A stretch of DNA of 64,000 nucleotides. It comes from Ferrimonas pelagia. Lineage in GTDB: Bacteria; Pseudomonadota; Gammaproteobacteria; Enterobacterales; Shewanellaceae. The translations under genes were made by a program, and so were the position numbers. The stretch spans positions 62,001-126,000 of the forward strand of contig NZ_BAABJZ010000006.1 of assembly GCF_039543565.1 (NCBI RefSeq). The letters are read 5' to 3'. Each line of letters begins with the position of its first letter. The stretch's first letter is position 1. Below the pieces are notes generated by a model. That model searched no databases, was not told the origin of the DNA, and saw only the letters and a program-made list of their open reading frames with translations. Of the stretch, positions 39,750 to 48,433 are shown one piece after another.

Positions 39750-40788
39750 CACAGATACAGCTGTAGCAACCACCGAGTTGGCCTTCGATCCCAGTAAACT
39801 GAACGGGGTGGAAAAGACCGCCATCTTGCTGCTGTCGCTGAGCGAGTCCGATGCGGCCCAGGTGCTGAAAAACCTGGAGCCGAAACAGGTACAGAAGGTC
39901 GGCATGGCGATGGCGGGAATGCAGAACTTTGCCCAGGACAAGGTGTCCGCGGTCCATCGCCTGTTTCTTGAGCACATCCAGCGGTTCTCCTCCATCGGCC
40001 TCAATAGCCAGGACTTCGTCCGTAAAGCCTTAACCCACGCCTTGGGCGAAGACAAGGCCGGTAACCTGATCGATCAGATCGTGATGGGCCATGGCTCGAC
40101 CGGCCTAGATGCCCTTAAGTGGATGGATGCGCGCCAGGTCGCCAACATCATTCAAGGGGAGCATCCGCAGATCCAGACCATCGTCTTGTCCTATCTGGAG
40201 CCGGATCAGTCCGCCCAGATCCTCAGCCAGTTCAATGAGCGGGCGCGGCTGGATCTGATGTTGCGGATCGCCAACCTAGAAGAGGTGCAACCGGCGGCGC
40301 TGCAAGAACTCAATGACATCATGGAGAAACAGTTTGTGGGTCAAGCCGGGGCGCAGGCGGCCAAGATGGGCGGCCTGAAGGCGGCGGCCAGCATCATGAA
40401 CTACATGGACACCGGCAGCGAGAGCATGCTGATGGAGCAGATCCGCGACAGCGACGAGGAGTTGGGCCAGCAGATCCAAGATCTGATGTTTGTCTTTGAG
40501 AACTTGGCCGACATCGATGACCGCGGGATCCAGACCATCCTGCGCGAGGTGCAGCAGGATATCCTGATCCGGGCGCTGAAGGGGGCCGACGAAATGCTGC
40601 GCGGCAAGATCCTCGGCAATATGTCCAAGCGTCAGGCCGAGATCGTCAAAGACGATCTGGCGGCGATGGGGCCGATCCGGATCTCCGAGGTGGAGTCGGC
40701 ACAGAAGGAGATCCTGGCGATCGCCCGTCGTCTGGCCGATGCCGGCGATATCATGCTCGGCGGCGGCGTCGGCGAAGAGTACGTCTAA
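39742..40788 (+). CDS. fliG: Motor switch protein FliG
   Basis: A 348-residue switch protein that transmits torque from the stators and binds FliF and FliM. It shows the N-terminal GVEKTAILLLSLSESDAAQVL, the middle EHPQIQTIVLSYLEP region (EHPQ motif), and the C-terminal charged torque helix MFVFENLADIDDRGIQ and DEMLRGKILGNMSKRQAE. Length matches the family. ATG 39742 overlaps the end of fliF, implying coupled translation. Neighbours fliF and fliH are in canonical order. Confidence 0.97.
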   Translation: MSNTDTAVATTELAFDPSKLNGVEKTAILLLSLSESDAAQVLKNLEPKQVQKVGMAMAGMQNFAQDKVSAVHRLFLEHIQRFSSIGLNSQDFVRKALTHALGEDKAGNLIDQIVMGHGSTGLDALKWMDARQVANIIQGEHPQIQTIVLSYLEPDQSAQILSQFNERARLDLMLRIANLEEVQPAALQELNDIMEKQFVGQAGAQAAKMGGLKAAASIMNYMDTGSESMLMEQIRDSDEELGQQIQDLMFVFENLADIDDRGIQTILREVQQDILIRALKGADEMLRGKILGNMSKRQAEIVKDDLAAMGPIRISEVESAQKEILAIARRLADAGDIMLGGGVGEEYV

Positions 40789-40791
40789 GCT

Positions 40792-41727
40792 ATGGCCCAG
40801 CACCGCAAGACGGCAGCCTATGCCGATGTGATCAAAACGCGGGTGGCCGATTGGCCGCTGCCGGATTTCGGTGAGCCGGAGTCGGTCGAGCCGGCGCTGC
40901 ATCGGCTGGCGGCCGAGCCTGAGTCTGAGCCGGAGGCCGTGGAGCCGGAGCTCCCGGCACCGCCCACCCTCGAAGAGATCGAAGACATTCAGCGCCAAGC
41001 CTGGCAGGAAGGGTTTGATGCCGGCAAGGTGGAAGGCACTCAGCAAGGCGTGCAGGAGGGCCGGCTCAAAGGCGCTGAGCAGGGCCTGCAGGAGGGGTTG
41101 GAGCAGGGCCGTCAGCAGGGGCTGGAGGCTGGGCATGAGGAGATCCTGCATCGGCTCGGGCGTCTGGATGGCCTGCTCAATGAGATGATCGCCCCGCTCG
41201 AAGCGGTCGACGAAGCCGTCGAGCGTGAGCTGGTGACCTTGGCAATGCGGCTGGCTCAGGCGGTAGTGCAGGTGGAGTTGAAAACCTCGCCCGAAGCGGT
41301 GCTCGAAGCGCTGCGACTTGGGGTCCAGGCGCTGCCCAATCAGCACCAGCAGGTGCAGATCGGGCTGAATCAGGACGATCTGACGCTGGTAGAGCAAAGC
41401 TACGGCGCCGAGCAGTTGGCCGAGCGGCAGTGGCAGTTGCAGCTAGAGCCGAGCCTGGAGCCGGGCTCACTGCGGATCCAGACCCAGCGCAGTGAGGTGC
41501 CGATGCTGGCCGATGACCGGCTGCGCAAGGTGCTTGAGCATTTTGCCGCGACACCGCGAGCGCCGGTGGCGGAGCCGGCCTACCCGATCGCCGCTTTGCG
41601 TCCCACAGCCGAGGCCGCGCCGGAGCCTGAGCCGAATACGACCGAGCCTGTCCCTGAGCAACCAACCGAGGCGAGCTCAGAGCCGGACGCGGTGGCGCCG
41701 CGGACGGCCGAAGCGGTTCCGGCATGA
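40792..41727 (+). CDS. fliH: Flagellar export ATPase regulator FliH
   Basis: A 311-residue protein that holds the FliI ATPase in check and links it to the C ring. The first 65 residues are acidic and Pro-rich. Residues 74-114 have eleven glycines spaced exactly four apart (GFDAGKVEGTQQGVQEG and on), the GxxxG helix known in FliH. The C-terminal domain (DEAVERELVTLAMRLAQAVV) binds FliI; an extra Glu/Pro-rich tail of about 45 residues (ending at 311) is unusual. It overlaps fliI by four bases. Confidence 0.92.
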   Translation: MAQHRKTAAYADVIKTRVADWPLPDFGEPESVEPALHRLAAEPESEPEAVEPELPAPPTLEEIEDIQRQAWQEGFDAGKVEGTQQGVQEGRLKGAEQGLQEGLEQGRQQGLEAGHEEILHRLGRLDGLLNEMIAPLEAVDEAVERELVTLAMRLAQAVVQVELKTSPEAVLEALRLGVQALPNQHQQVQIGLNQDDLTLVEQSYGAEQLAERQWQLQLEPSLEPGSLRIQTQRSEVPMLADDRLRKVLEHFAATPRAPVAEPAYPIAALRPTAEAAPEPEPNTTEPVPEQPTEASSEPDAVAPRTAEAVPA

Positions 41728-43067
41728 AAGCCTTGCGCAGCCAGCGATTAGGCGAACGTGTCCGGGCCTGGCAGTCACAAGTCCAGCCCGTTGCAGTGGT
41801 GGCCTCCGGCCAACTGGTGCGGGTGGTGGGATTAACCTTGGAAGCGGTGGGTTGCCGAGCGCCGGTGGGCTCACTGTGTGAGATCGAAACCGAAGCGGGC
41901 AGTCTGACGGCCGAGGTGGTGGGGTTTGATGATCAGATCCTCTATCTGATGCCGGTGGATGAGCTCAAGGGCGTGCTGCCCGGAGCCAAGGTCACGCCAT
42001 TGGGTCAGCGCCAAGGGTTGGCCGTGGGCATGGAGATGTTGGGCCGGGTGCTCGATGGTAACGGCGAGCCGATCGACGGCTTGGGCCCGTTGAAGACCCG
42101 GCAGCGTACCAGCCACCATGCCCCCTTGATCAACCCGATGGCGCGCCGGCCGATCCACGATCCCATCGATGTTGGCGTGCGTGCCATTAATGCCATGCTG
42201 ACGGTGGGTGTCGGCCAGCGCATGGGCCTGTTTGCTGGCTCCGGTGTGGGTAAATCGGTGCTGCTGGGGATGATGACCCGTGGCACCAATGCCGATGTCA
42301 TTGTGGTGGGCCTGGTGGGCGAGCGTGGTCGAGAGGTGAAGGAGTTTATTGAGGAGATCCTTGGGCCAGAGGGGCGCGTCCGCGCCGTGGTGATCGCCGC
42401 TCCGGCGGACACCAGCCCTTTGATGCGTCTGCGCGCCTGTGAGACGGCGACGCGGGTGGCGGAGTACTTCCGCGACAGTGGCAAGAACGTTTTGCTGCTG
42501 ATGGACTCCTTGACTCGCTATGCGCAGGCGCAGCGGGAGATCGCCCTGGCGATCGGCGAGCCTCCGGCGACCAAGGGTTACCCGCCCTCCGTCTTTGCCA
42601 AGCTGCCGAAATTGGTCGAGCGGGCCGGCAATGGCGGACCGGGCCAAGGCAGTATCAGCGCATTTTATACCGTTTTGACCGAAGGCGATGATCAGCAAGA
42701 TCCCATCGCCGATGCGGCCCGGGCGATCCTTGACGGGCATGTGGTGCTGTCGCGAGCCTTGGCTGAGAGCGGTCACTATCCGGCGATCGACATCGAGGCC
42801 TCCATCAGCCGGGTGATGCCGGCGGTAACCGAAGAGGCGCATCTGCAGGCCGCGCAGATGGTGAAACAGCTGTGGTCGGCCTATCGTCAGAATCAGGATC
42901 TGATCGCCATTGGTGCCTACAGTCGGGGATCGGATCCCTTGGTGGATCGCGCCATCGCGTTGCAGCCGGCCTTCAATGCCTTTTTGCGCCAGCAGATGAA
43001 AACACCGGTGGATTACGAGCAGAGTCTGACCCAGCTGGCGCGGATCGCCGCGCAATGTAAGGTGTAA
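41724..43067 (+). CDS. fliI: Flagellar type III secretion ATPase FliI
   Basis: A 447-residue ATPase of the flagellar export apparatus. It has Walker A (GLFAGSGVGKSVLLG), VVGLVGERGREVKEFIEE, Walker B region NVLLLMDSLTRYAQAQRE, and ATKGYPPSVFAKLPKLVERAG split around residues 290-310. It starts at ATG 41724 in the last codons of fliH. The fold resembles F1-beta; hydrolysis helps to unfold and hand over export substrates. Confidence 0.97.
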   Translation: MKALRSQRLGERVRAWQSQVQPVAVVASGQLVRVVGLTLEAVGCRAPVGSLCEIETEAGSLTAEVVGFDDQILYLMPVDELKGVLPGAKVTPLGQRQGLAVGMEMLGRVLDGNGEPIDGLGPLKTRQRTSHHAPLINPMARRPIHDPIDVGVRAINAMLTVGVGQRMGLFAGSGVGKSVLLGMMTRGTNADVIVVGLVGERGREVKEFIEEILGPEGRVRAVVIAAPADTSPLMRLRACETATRVAEYFRDSGKNVLLLMDSLTRYAQAQREIALAIGEPPATKGYPPSVFAKLPKLVERAGNGGPGQGSISAFYTVLTEGDDQQDPIADAARAILDGHVVLSRALAESGHYPAIDIEASISRVMPAVTEEAHLQAAQMVKQLWSAYRQNQDLIAIGAYSRGSDPLVDRAIALQPAFNAFLRQQMKTPVDYEQSLTQLARIAAQCKV

Positions 43068-43075
43068 CCGAGCGT

Positions 43076-43516
43076 ATGAGCGATCCCAAGCAATTGGCTA
43101 AGGTTCTGACACTGGTCGAGCAGGAGCTGGAGCAAACCAGCCTGCACCTGCGCAGCGCCAACTCGGCGGTGGCGGCACTCAAGCAGCAGATGCAACAGCT
43201 GCAAGATTACCGGCTGGATTACGTCCGTCAGGCTCAGCAAAAGCAGGGCGCGGTGCTGCAAGCCGGAGAGTATCAGCAGTTCCACCACTACATCGCCAAA
43301 CTGGATGCGGCGATCACCCAGCATATCGGCAAGATCCGACAGGCAGAGCAGGCCGCGCAGCAACGCCAGCAGCAATGGCAGGCCTGCCATCAGCGCCAGC
43401 AAGCCATCGCGTTATTGATCAACAAAGCCCAGCAACAGCAGCGCCTGCGCGCCGACAAGGCACTGCAGCGTGATCTGGATGAGTTCTCGCTGCAGCAGTT
43501 CATCCGACGCCGCTGA
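43076..43516 (+). CDS. fliJ: Flagellar export protein FliJ
   Basis: A 146-residue coiled-coil rod protein that sits in the FliI hexamer and activates the export gate. Its sequence is nearly all helical and very Gln/Ala rich, with the family's pattern of heptads (QLAKVLTLVEQELEQT; QDYRLDYVRQAQQKQGAV; YQQFHHYIAKLDAAI). It lies nine bases after fliI, in canonical order. Confidence comes mainly from length, coiled coil and context. Confidence 0.9.
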   Translation: MSDPKQLAKVLTLVEQELEQTSLHLRSANSAVAALKQQMQQLQDYRLDYVRQAQQKQGAVLQAGEYQQFHHYIAKLDAAITQHIGKIRQAEQAAQQRQQQWQACHQRQQAIALLINKAQQQQRLRADKALQRDLDEFSLQQFIRRR

Positions 43517-43530
43517 ATTGCCTTTCTTTA

Positions 43531-43546
43531 TGGTATGAATTTTGCA
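43531..43546 (+). promoter_or_regulatory. Sigma-54 promoter upstream of fliK
   Basis: TGGTATGAATTTTGCA has GG-N10-GC spacing and a perfect TTGCA -12 half. It is 72 bases before fliK and 15 after fliJ, so fliK-flhB can be read as a separate unit. Confidence 0.75.
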
Positions 43547-43617
43547 TTTCTCGGCATACCAGTGCCCGGGCGTCAAAAGCCTGCCACCCGGGGGGAGCCC
43601 TGTTTTGATCGAGAGTT

Positions 43618-44988
43618 ATGGCTGATTTTTCTGAAGTATTATTGCGCCCCGAGCCGTTGACGACGGGAGCGACGCCGTCAGCGGGTGGCGAGAGCGCCGC
43701 GGACAGCGAGGCGCTGTTTGCGGGCGCACTGGCTCAAGCGGTCGAGGCCGGGGAGCAGGGAGGTCATCTGATCGGCCCAGGTGAGCTCGCGCCGGCAAGT
43801 GAGTCGCGCTCGGCGGTGACCGAAGGGACGGATCAGCCGGGGCAAGATCTTGCCGCACCGCAGTTAAACAGTGAGCCGGAAGCGGAGGCGGGGTCTGAGC
43901 AATTGTTGGGCTGGCTGGCTCAGCAGACGCAGGCGCTGCGCGTCGAGCCCAGCGCGGCGGAGGCGTCGGCGCACACCTCGGCGTCACTCGAGCCGGAAGT
44001 GTTGGAGAACGAAGTGGCGCCACAGACGCCGTCCAAGCCAGAGTCTGAGCACGAGGTGTTGCCAGCGTGGATGGCTGACGCGTCCCAGATCGAGCGGCCA
44101 AGTTCCGCGCCGTTAGCCTCTGACGCGGAGCCGGTGGCGACAGCGCAGATGGAGTCAGCGCCCGCTGGGGCGATCTTGACGGCGACAGAGCGGGTGGCAG
44201 CCACTGAGCCCATGACGGTGCCCGCCTCGACGAAATCGGTCGCGAGCCTGAATATCGAGCCCGATGAGGGGACGGTGCGCTCCAGTGAGGCGAAGGCCGT
44301 GTCGGCGGGCGATAAGCTGAGCCTGGAGGCGGAGCGGATCAGCACAGCGTCGCGCTCTGTGCCTACCCAGTCCGAAACACGCAGTGGGCTCGAGCCGAGC
44401 CTGAGCTCCGGCCTGGATCCCCGTGCGCTGTCGTCGAGCACTGTTGCCGAAGCGTCTCTGCCGCAGTGGCATGACGAGGAGAACCCCTTGGCCGTGCAGG
44501 CCAAGGCCGGCCCAGCGACTTTGGCCGCTCGGGCGGAGCCGCGCATGGGCATGGTGGCCGATCCGGTGTTGAGTCGTCAGCCGATCGAAGCCGAGCGGAT
44601 GGCTCCGCAGCTGCGGGATCGCCTGATCATGATGGTCAATAGCGACAAGCTGACGGCGGAGATCCGCTTGGATCCGCCGGAGCTTGGCGCGCTGCAGGTG
44701 CGGATCCAGATGAACGGTGAGCAGGCGCAATTGCAGATCGTCACCCAGCAGGCTCAGACCCGAGATCTGGTGGAGCAGGCGCTGCCCCGGCTCAGGGAGA
44801 TGTTGGAGCAGCAAGGGCTGCAATTGGCGGATGCCGACATTCGCCAAGGCGACCCCCAGCAAGGCCAGAGCGGCGCTGAGGGCGGGGCCGGTGAGGATGG
44901 ACAGATCGGCGCTGGCGATGACAGCGACGAGCAGCGGGTGAGCGTGGCACACAGGCGCCATGACGGTGCGATTGATTACTACGCCTGA
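43618..44988 (+). CDS. fliK: Hook-length control protein FliK
   Basis: A 456-residue molecular ruler that also switches export specificity by acting on FlhB. The first 320 residues are a low-complexity Ala/Glu/Ser/Pro-rich stretch. The C-terminal Flg_hook domain (about 325-430) has LIMMVNSDKLTAEIRLDPPEL and VRIQMNGEQAQLQIVTQQ followed by LPRLREMLEQQGLQLADADI. The tail is Gly/Asp rich. Start ATG 43618 is preceded by GAGAG. It follows a sigma-54 element. Confidence 0.92.
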   Translation: MADFSEVLLRPEPLTTGATPSAGGESAADSEALFAGALAQAVEAGEQGGHLIGPGELAPASESRSAVTEGTDQPGQDLAAPQLNSEPEAEAGSEQLLGWLAQQTQALRVEPSAAEASAHTSASLEPEVLENEVAPQTPSKPESEHEVLPAWMADASQIERPSSAPLASDAEPVATAQMESAPAGAILTATERVAATEPMTVPASTKSVASLNIEPDEGTVRSSEAKAVSAGDKLSLEAERISTASRSVPTQSETRSGLEPSLSSGLDPRALSSSTVAEASLPQWHDEENPLAVQAKAGPATLAARAEPRMGMVADPVLSRQPIEAERMAPQLRDRLIMMVNSDKLTAEIRLDPPELGALQVRIQMNGEQAQLQIVTQQAQTRDLVEQALPRLREMLEQQGLQLADADIRQGDPQQGQSGAEGGAGEDGQIGAGDDSDEQRVSVAHRRHDGAIDYYA

Positions 44989-45043
44989 TCCCCTCTGTGG
45001 TATTCTGGCGCTCATAAAAACGTAACCATAGGTTTTACGCTAC

Positions 45044-45565
45044 ATGCCTGAAAATTCGCTAGAACTTGAGGTTCAACGGGACACGCAGCGTCGCCGTTGG
45101 ATGACCGTTGGCGTGATCGGTGGCGGTGTAGCCTTGTTGCTGGGGATCTACCTGTTGATCCGTCTGGTAGCGACCGGATTGGAGATGGATAAGCAACATG
45201 AAAGGGCCGAAGAGTTGTCGTGGCTCTCCGCCCACGCCAGTGTCGGCAATGCCTATTACGTCAGCATGCCAACGCCGTTTTTGTTTAATCTGCCGGGCGA
45301 GGATCGCAGCTATCTGGTGCAGATCAAGGTGCAGTTGCAGGTCCGCAGCCCAGAGGCGCAACTGCAGGTGCGTAAGCATTTCCCCGTGTTAAAGGACACC
45401 TTATTGACCACCTTTAGTGCGGCAAAACCTGAGGGATTACGAACCCGCGAGGGCAAGCTTGAGTTGCGTCACCAGGCGCTGGCCAATGCCCAGATGGCGA
45501 TGCAATCCCTCACTGGATACAGTCAGATAGAGCGGGTGTTGTTCACCGGTTTTGTCATGCAATAA
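45044..45565 (+). CDS. fliL: Flagellar basal body protein FliL
   Basis: A 173-residue inner-membrane protein that supports the stators at high load. One transmembrane helix at about residues 20-40 (MTVGVIGGGVALLLGIYLLI) is followed by a periplasmic domain with YYVSMPTPFLFNLP, YLVQIKVQLQVRSPEA and the C-terminal IERVLFTGFVMQ, where the final F-x-x-Q is typical. It starts 55 bases after fliK. Confidence 0.93.
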   Translation: MPENSLELEVQRDTQRRRWMTVGVIGGGVALLLGIYLLIRLVATGLEMDKQHERAEELSWLSAHASVGNAYYVSMPTPFLFNLPGEDRSYLVQIKVQLQVRSPEAQLQVRKHFPVLKDTLLTTFSAAKPEGLRTREGKLELRHQALANAQMAMQSLTGYSQIERVLFTGFVMQ

Positions 45566-45574
45566 GAGCCAATC

Positions 45575-46642
45575 ATGACCGATCTTCTAAGTCAGGACGA
45601 AATTGATGCGTTGCTCCACGGGGTCGATGACGTCGAGGAGGAGCCCAGTTACGACGAGAGTCAGGCGGTGGTGTATGACTTCACCTCGCAGGATCGGATC
45701 GTACGTGGGCGCATGCCCACTCTGGAGCTGGTGAATGAGCGCTTCGCCCGCCACCTGCGGATCAGTCTGTTCAATATGATGCGACGTAATGCCGAGGTGT
45801 CGATCAACGGCGTGCAGATGGTGAAATTCGGTGAGTATGTGCACACTCTGTTTGTGCCCACCAGCCTGAACATGGTGCGGTTTCGCCCGCTCAAAGGCAC
45901 CGGCCTTATCACCATGGAAGCCCGGCTCGTCTTCCTGCTGGTGGATAATTTCTTCGGCGGCGATGGCCGCTTCCAGGCCAAGATCGAAGGGCGAGAGTTT
46001 ACCCCGACCGAGCGGCGTATTATCCAGCTGCTGCTCAAAACCGTATTTGAGGATTACAAAGAGGCCTGGTCGCCGGTGATGGACGTGGAGTTTGAGTATC
46101 TCGACTCCGAGGTGAACCCGGCGATGGCCAATATCGTCAGCCCGACCGAGGTGGTGGTGGTGTCCTCCTTCCATATCGAGCTGGATGGCGGCGGCGGGGA
46201 TTTTCATATCACCATGCCCTACTCGATGATCGAGCCCATTCGCGAGCTGCTGGATGCCGGGGTGCAGAGCGATAAGCAGGATACCGATCTGCGCTGGGCC
46301 AAGGCGTTGCAAGATGAGATCATGGATGTGGAGGTGGAGTACAGCGCCACTTTGCTTGAGCAGGAGATCTCACTGCGTCAGGTGATGGAGATGAAGACCG
46401 GCGATATCATCCCGGTGGAGCTGCCTGAGCACCTGTTGATGCGGGTCGAGGAGCTGCCGACGTTCCGGGGCAAGCTGGGCCGCAGCGGCGAACATCTGGC
46501 GATCCAGATCAGCGAGCGGATCCCCAGACCCAAATCCTATAAGAATGAATTGCAAATGGTCAGCCGTCAGGGCGCATTGACGCTGGCATCGGAAGCGATG
46601 CTGAACGCGGCTGATGAAGAGAAGAATGAAGGTGAGCGATGA
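45575..46642 (+). CDS. fliM: Motor switch protein FliM
   Basis: A 355-residue C-ring protein. The CheY-phosphate-binding peptide LLSQDEIDALLHG is at the extreme N-terminus, followed by the family blocks ERFARHLRISLFNMMRR and GLITMEARLVFLLVDNFFGG. The C-terminal SpoA-like domain has LEQEISLRQVMEMKTGDII. Its partner CheY is in the same gene block. It overlaps fliN by four bases. Confidence 0.97.
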   Translation: MTDLLSQDEIDALLHGVDDVEEEPSYDESQAVVYDFTSQDRIVRGRMPTLELVNERFARHLRISLFNMMRRNAEVSINGVQMVKFGEYVHTLFVPTSLNMVRFRPLKGTGLITMEARLVFLLVDNFFGGDGRFQAKIEGREFTPTERRIIQLLLKTVFEDYKEAWSPVMDVEFEYLDSEVNPAMANIVSPTEVVVVSSFHIELDGGGGDFHITMPYSMIEPIRELLDAGVQSDKQDTDLRWAKALQDEIMDVEVEYSATLLEQEISLRQVMEMKTGDIIPVELPEHLLMRVEELPTFRGKLGRSGEHLAIQISERIPRPKSYKNELQMVSRQGALTLASEAMLNAADEEKNEGER

Positions 46643-47019
46643 TCGACGATCCAAACCAAGATGATCTGGCACAGGAGTGGGCTTCCGCCCTGGGCGAGCA
46701 GGCAGAGCGTGTTGAACTGGAAGAGTTTGGCAACGACCGGGATATCAGTGCCGAGGAGCGGCGCAAGCTGGATACCATCCTCGACATTCCGGTCAATATC
46801 TCGATGGAGGTGGGCCGCAGCAACATCAGTATCCGTAACCTGTTGCAGTTGAACCAGGGCTCGGTGGTGGAGCTGGATCGGGTGGCCGGTGAGCCGCTGG
46901 ATGTGATGGTCAATGGCACCTTGGTGGCGCACGGTGAGGTGGTGGTGGTGAACGACAAGTTCGGCATCCGCTTGACCGATGTGATCAGTCAAACCGAACG
47001 GATCAAGAAGCTGCGATGA
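46639..47019 (+). CDS. fliN: Motor switch protein FliN
   Basis: A 126-residue C-ring protein. The SpoA domain shows ILDIPVNISMEVGRSNISIR, NLLQLNQGSVVELDRVAGEP, DVMVNGTLVAHGEVVVVND and KFGIRLTDVISQTERIKKLR, all in order. The acidic N-terminal 40 residues are variable. ATG 46639 overlaps fliM's stop and fliO starts in its stop codon, so all three are coupled. Confidence 0.97.
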   Translation: MIDDPNQDDLAQEWASALGEQAERVELEEFGNDRDISAEERRKLDTILDIPVNISMEVGRSNISIRNLLQLNQGSVVELDRVAGEPLDVMVNGTLVAHGEVVVVNDKFGIRLTDVISQTERIKKLR

Positions 47020-47405
47020 CGTACCGTTGGATTGGGCCGGCTGCGTTGCTGTCGGCCGCATTGCCGTTGGCGGCGGAGCCTGCGGCGGGCAGCAGCGATC
47101 AGATCGCCACCATCGCCGCGTCGCTGGTGGGGATCGTGGCCTTTATTCTGCTACTGGGCTTTTTAGCGCGGCGGATCAATCTGCCCTCGTCGCTCGGAGC
47201 CGGCCAGCTCAAAGCGGTCGCGATGATGCCGGTGGGCAATCGTGAACGGATCGCGGTGGTGCAGGTGGGTGAGCAGCAGTATCTGGTCGGGATCACCGGC
47301 AGCCAGATCTCCTTGTTGGACAAACTGGAACAGCCGCTGGCCGAGCCGCAAGCCAATCAATTTGGCCAGCTCCTGGCGAAGTTTAACCAGAAGCAGGAGC
47401 GCTAG
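47016..47405 (+). CDS. fliO: Flagellar export protein FliO
   Basis: A 129-residue membrane protein that helps to assemble FliP rings. It has an N-terminal hydrophobic segment or signal, one main transmembrane helix near residues 30-50 (SLVGIVAFILLLGFLARRI) and a cytoplasmic domain with VGNRERIAVVQVGEQQYLVG and LLAKFNQKQE. Weakly conserved, but position and MPVGNRERI pattern are diagnostic. Confidence 0.92.
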   Translation: MTYRWIGPAALLSAALPLAAEPAAGSSDQIATIAASLVGIVAFILLLGFLARRINLPSSLGAGQLKAVAMMPVGNRERIAVVQVGEQQYLVGITGSQISLLDKLEQPLAEPQANQFGQLLAKFNQKQER

Positions 47406-48167
47406 GTGGGCAGAGGGATCGCACTGGGGCTGTTGGCCCTGATCGCGGGCGCTTGGCCCGCATTGGCGCTGGCCGATACCGGCATACCGGCGTTGACCGT
47501 GGTCACCAATGCCAATGGCGATCAGGAGTACACCGTCAGCCTGCAGATCCTGGCACTGATGACGGTGCTGACCTTCTTGCCGGCGATGGTCATTCTGATG
47601 ACCAGCTTTACCCGCATTATTGTGGTGTTGGCCATTTTGCGTCAGGCGTTGGGCTTGCAGCAAACTCCGTCGAATCAGGTGCTGTTGGGGATCTCGCTGT
47701 TCCTCAGCTTGTTTATCATGACACCGGTGCTCGATCGGGTGTACGAAGACGCGCTGGTGCCCTACATGGCCGAGGAGATCGGCATGATGGAGGCGATGGC
47801 GCAGGCCAAGGCCCCGGTGCACGGCTTTATGCTGTCGCAGACCCGCAATACCGATCTCAACACCTTCCTTGAGATCAGCGGCCGAACCGACATCACTCAG
47901 CGCGAGGCGGTGCCGATGACGGTGTTGATCCCGGCGTTTGTGACCTCGGAGCTCAAGACCGCCTTCCAGATCGGCTTTATGTTGTTTATCCCGTTTCTGG
48001 TGATCGATCTGGTGGTGGCCTCGGTCCTGATGGCGATGGGGATGATGATGCTGTCGCCGATGATCGTGTCCCTGCCGTTTAAGATCATGCTATTTGTGCT
48101 GGTGGATGGCTGGAACCTGGTGATGGGGACGCTGGCGGTCAGCTTTGGCCTCGGAGGGCCGACATGA
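47406..48167 (+). CDS. fliP: Flagellar export gate protein FliP
   Basis: A 253-residue protein with cleavable signal peptide and four transmembrane helices, forming the core of the export channel with FliQ and FliR. Signature segments are MTSFTRIIVVLAILRQALG, QTPSNQVLLGISLFLSLF and FVTSELKTAFQIGFMLFIPF. It starts at GTG 47406, immediately after the fliO stop, with AGGAG in the fliO end. Confidence 0.97.
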   Translation: MGRGIALGLLALIAGAWPALALADTGIPALTVVTNANGDQEYTVSLQILALMTVLTFLPAMVILMTSFTRIIVVLAILRQALGLQQTPSNQVLLGISLFLSLFIMTPVLDRVYEDALVPYMAEEIGMMEAMAQAKAPVHGFMLSQTRNTDLNTFLEISGRTDITQREAVPMTVLIPAFVTSELKTAFQIGFMLFIPFLVIDLVVASVLMAMGMMMLSPMIVSLPFKIMLFVLVDGWNLVMGTLAVSFGLGGPT

Positions 48168-48433
48168 GCCCAGAGACCTTTGTTGATATCTTTCGCCATG
48201 CGCTGCAGACCATCGTCATGCTGGTCTCGGCCATCATCTTGCCCGGTCTGATGATGGGCTTGGTGGTGGCGGTGTTCCAGGCGGCGACCTCCATCAATGA
48301 ACAAACCCTCTCCTTCTTGCCGCGTTTGTTGGTGACCCTGACCACGCTGATGGTGCTCGGCCATTGGCTGACGCGGATGTTGATGGAGCTGATGTTTGAG
48401 ATGGTGGCCCTGATCCCTCAGGTTGTCGGCTGA
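48164..48433 (+). CDS. fliQ: Flagellar export gate protein FliQ
   Basis: An 89-residue protein with two transmembrane helices, part of the FliPQR gate. It has the family core VFQAATSINEQTLSFLPRLL and FETVDIFRHALQT-like N-terminus (here PETFVDIFRHALQTIV). It overlaps fliP by four bases and fliR by one. Confidence 0.97.
   Translation: MSPETFVDIFRHALQTIVMLVSAIILPGLMMGLVVAVFQAATSINEQTLSFLPRLLVTLTTLMVLGHWLTRMLMELMFEMVALIPQVVG

Noticed and set aside
41871..43055. 394-residue minus-strand frame opposite fliI, and 40276-41397 opposite fliG/fliH
   Set aside because: Both are antisense shadows of well-identified flagellar genes in high-GC codon usage; no start signal and no recognisable domain.
44989..45043. 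Possible sigma-54 promoter before fliL (TGGTATTCTGGCGC)
   Set aside because: The GG to GC distance is nine, not ten, and the -12 half does not match.
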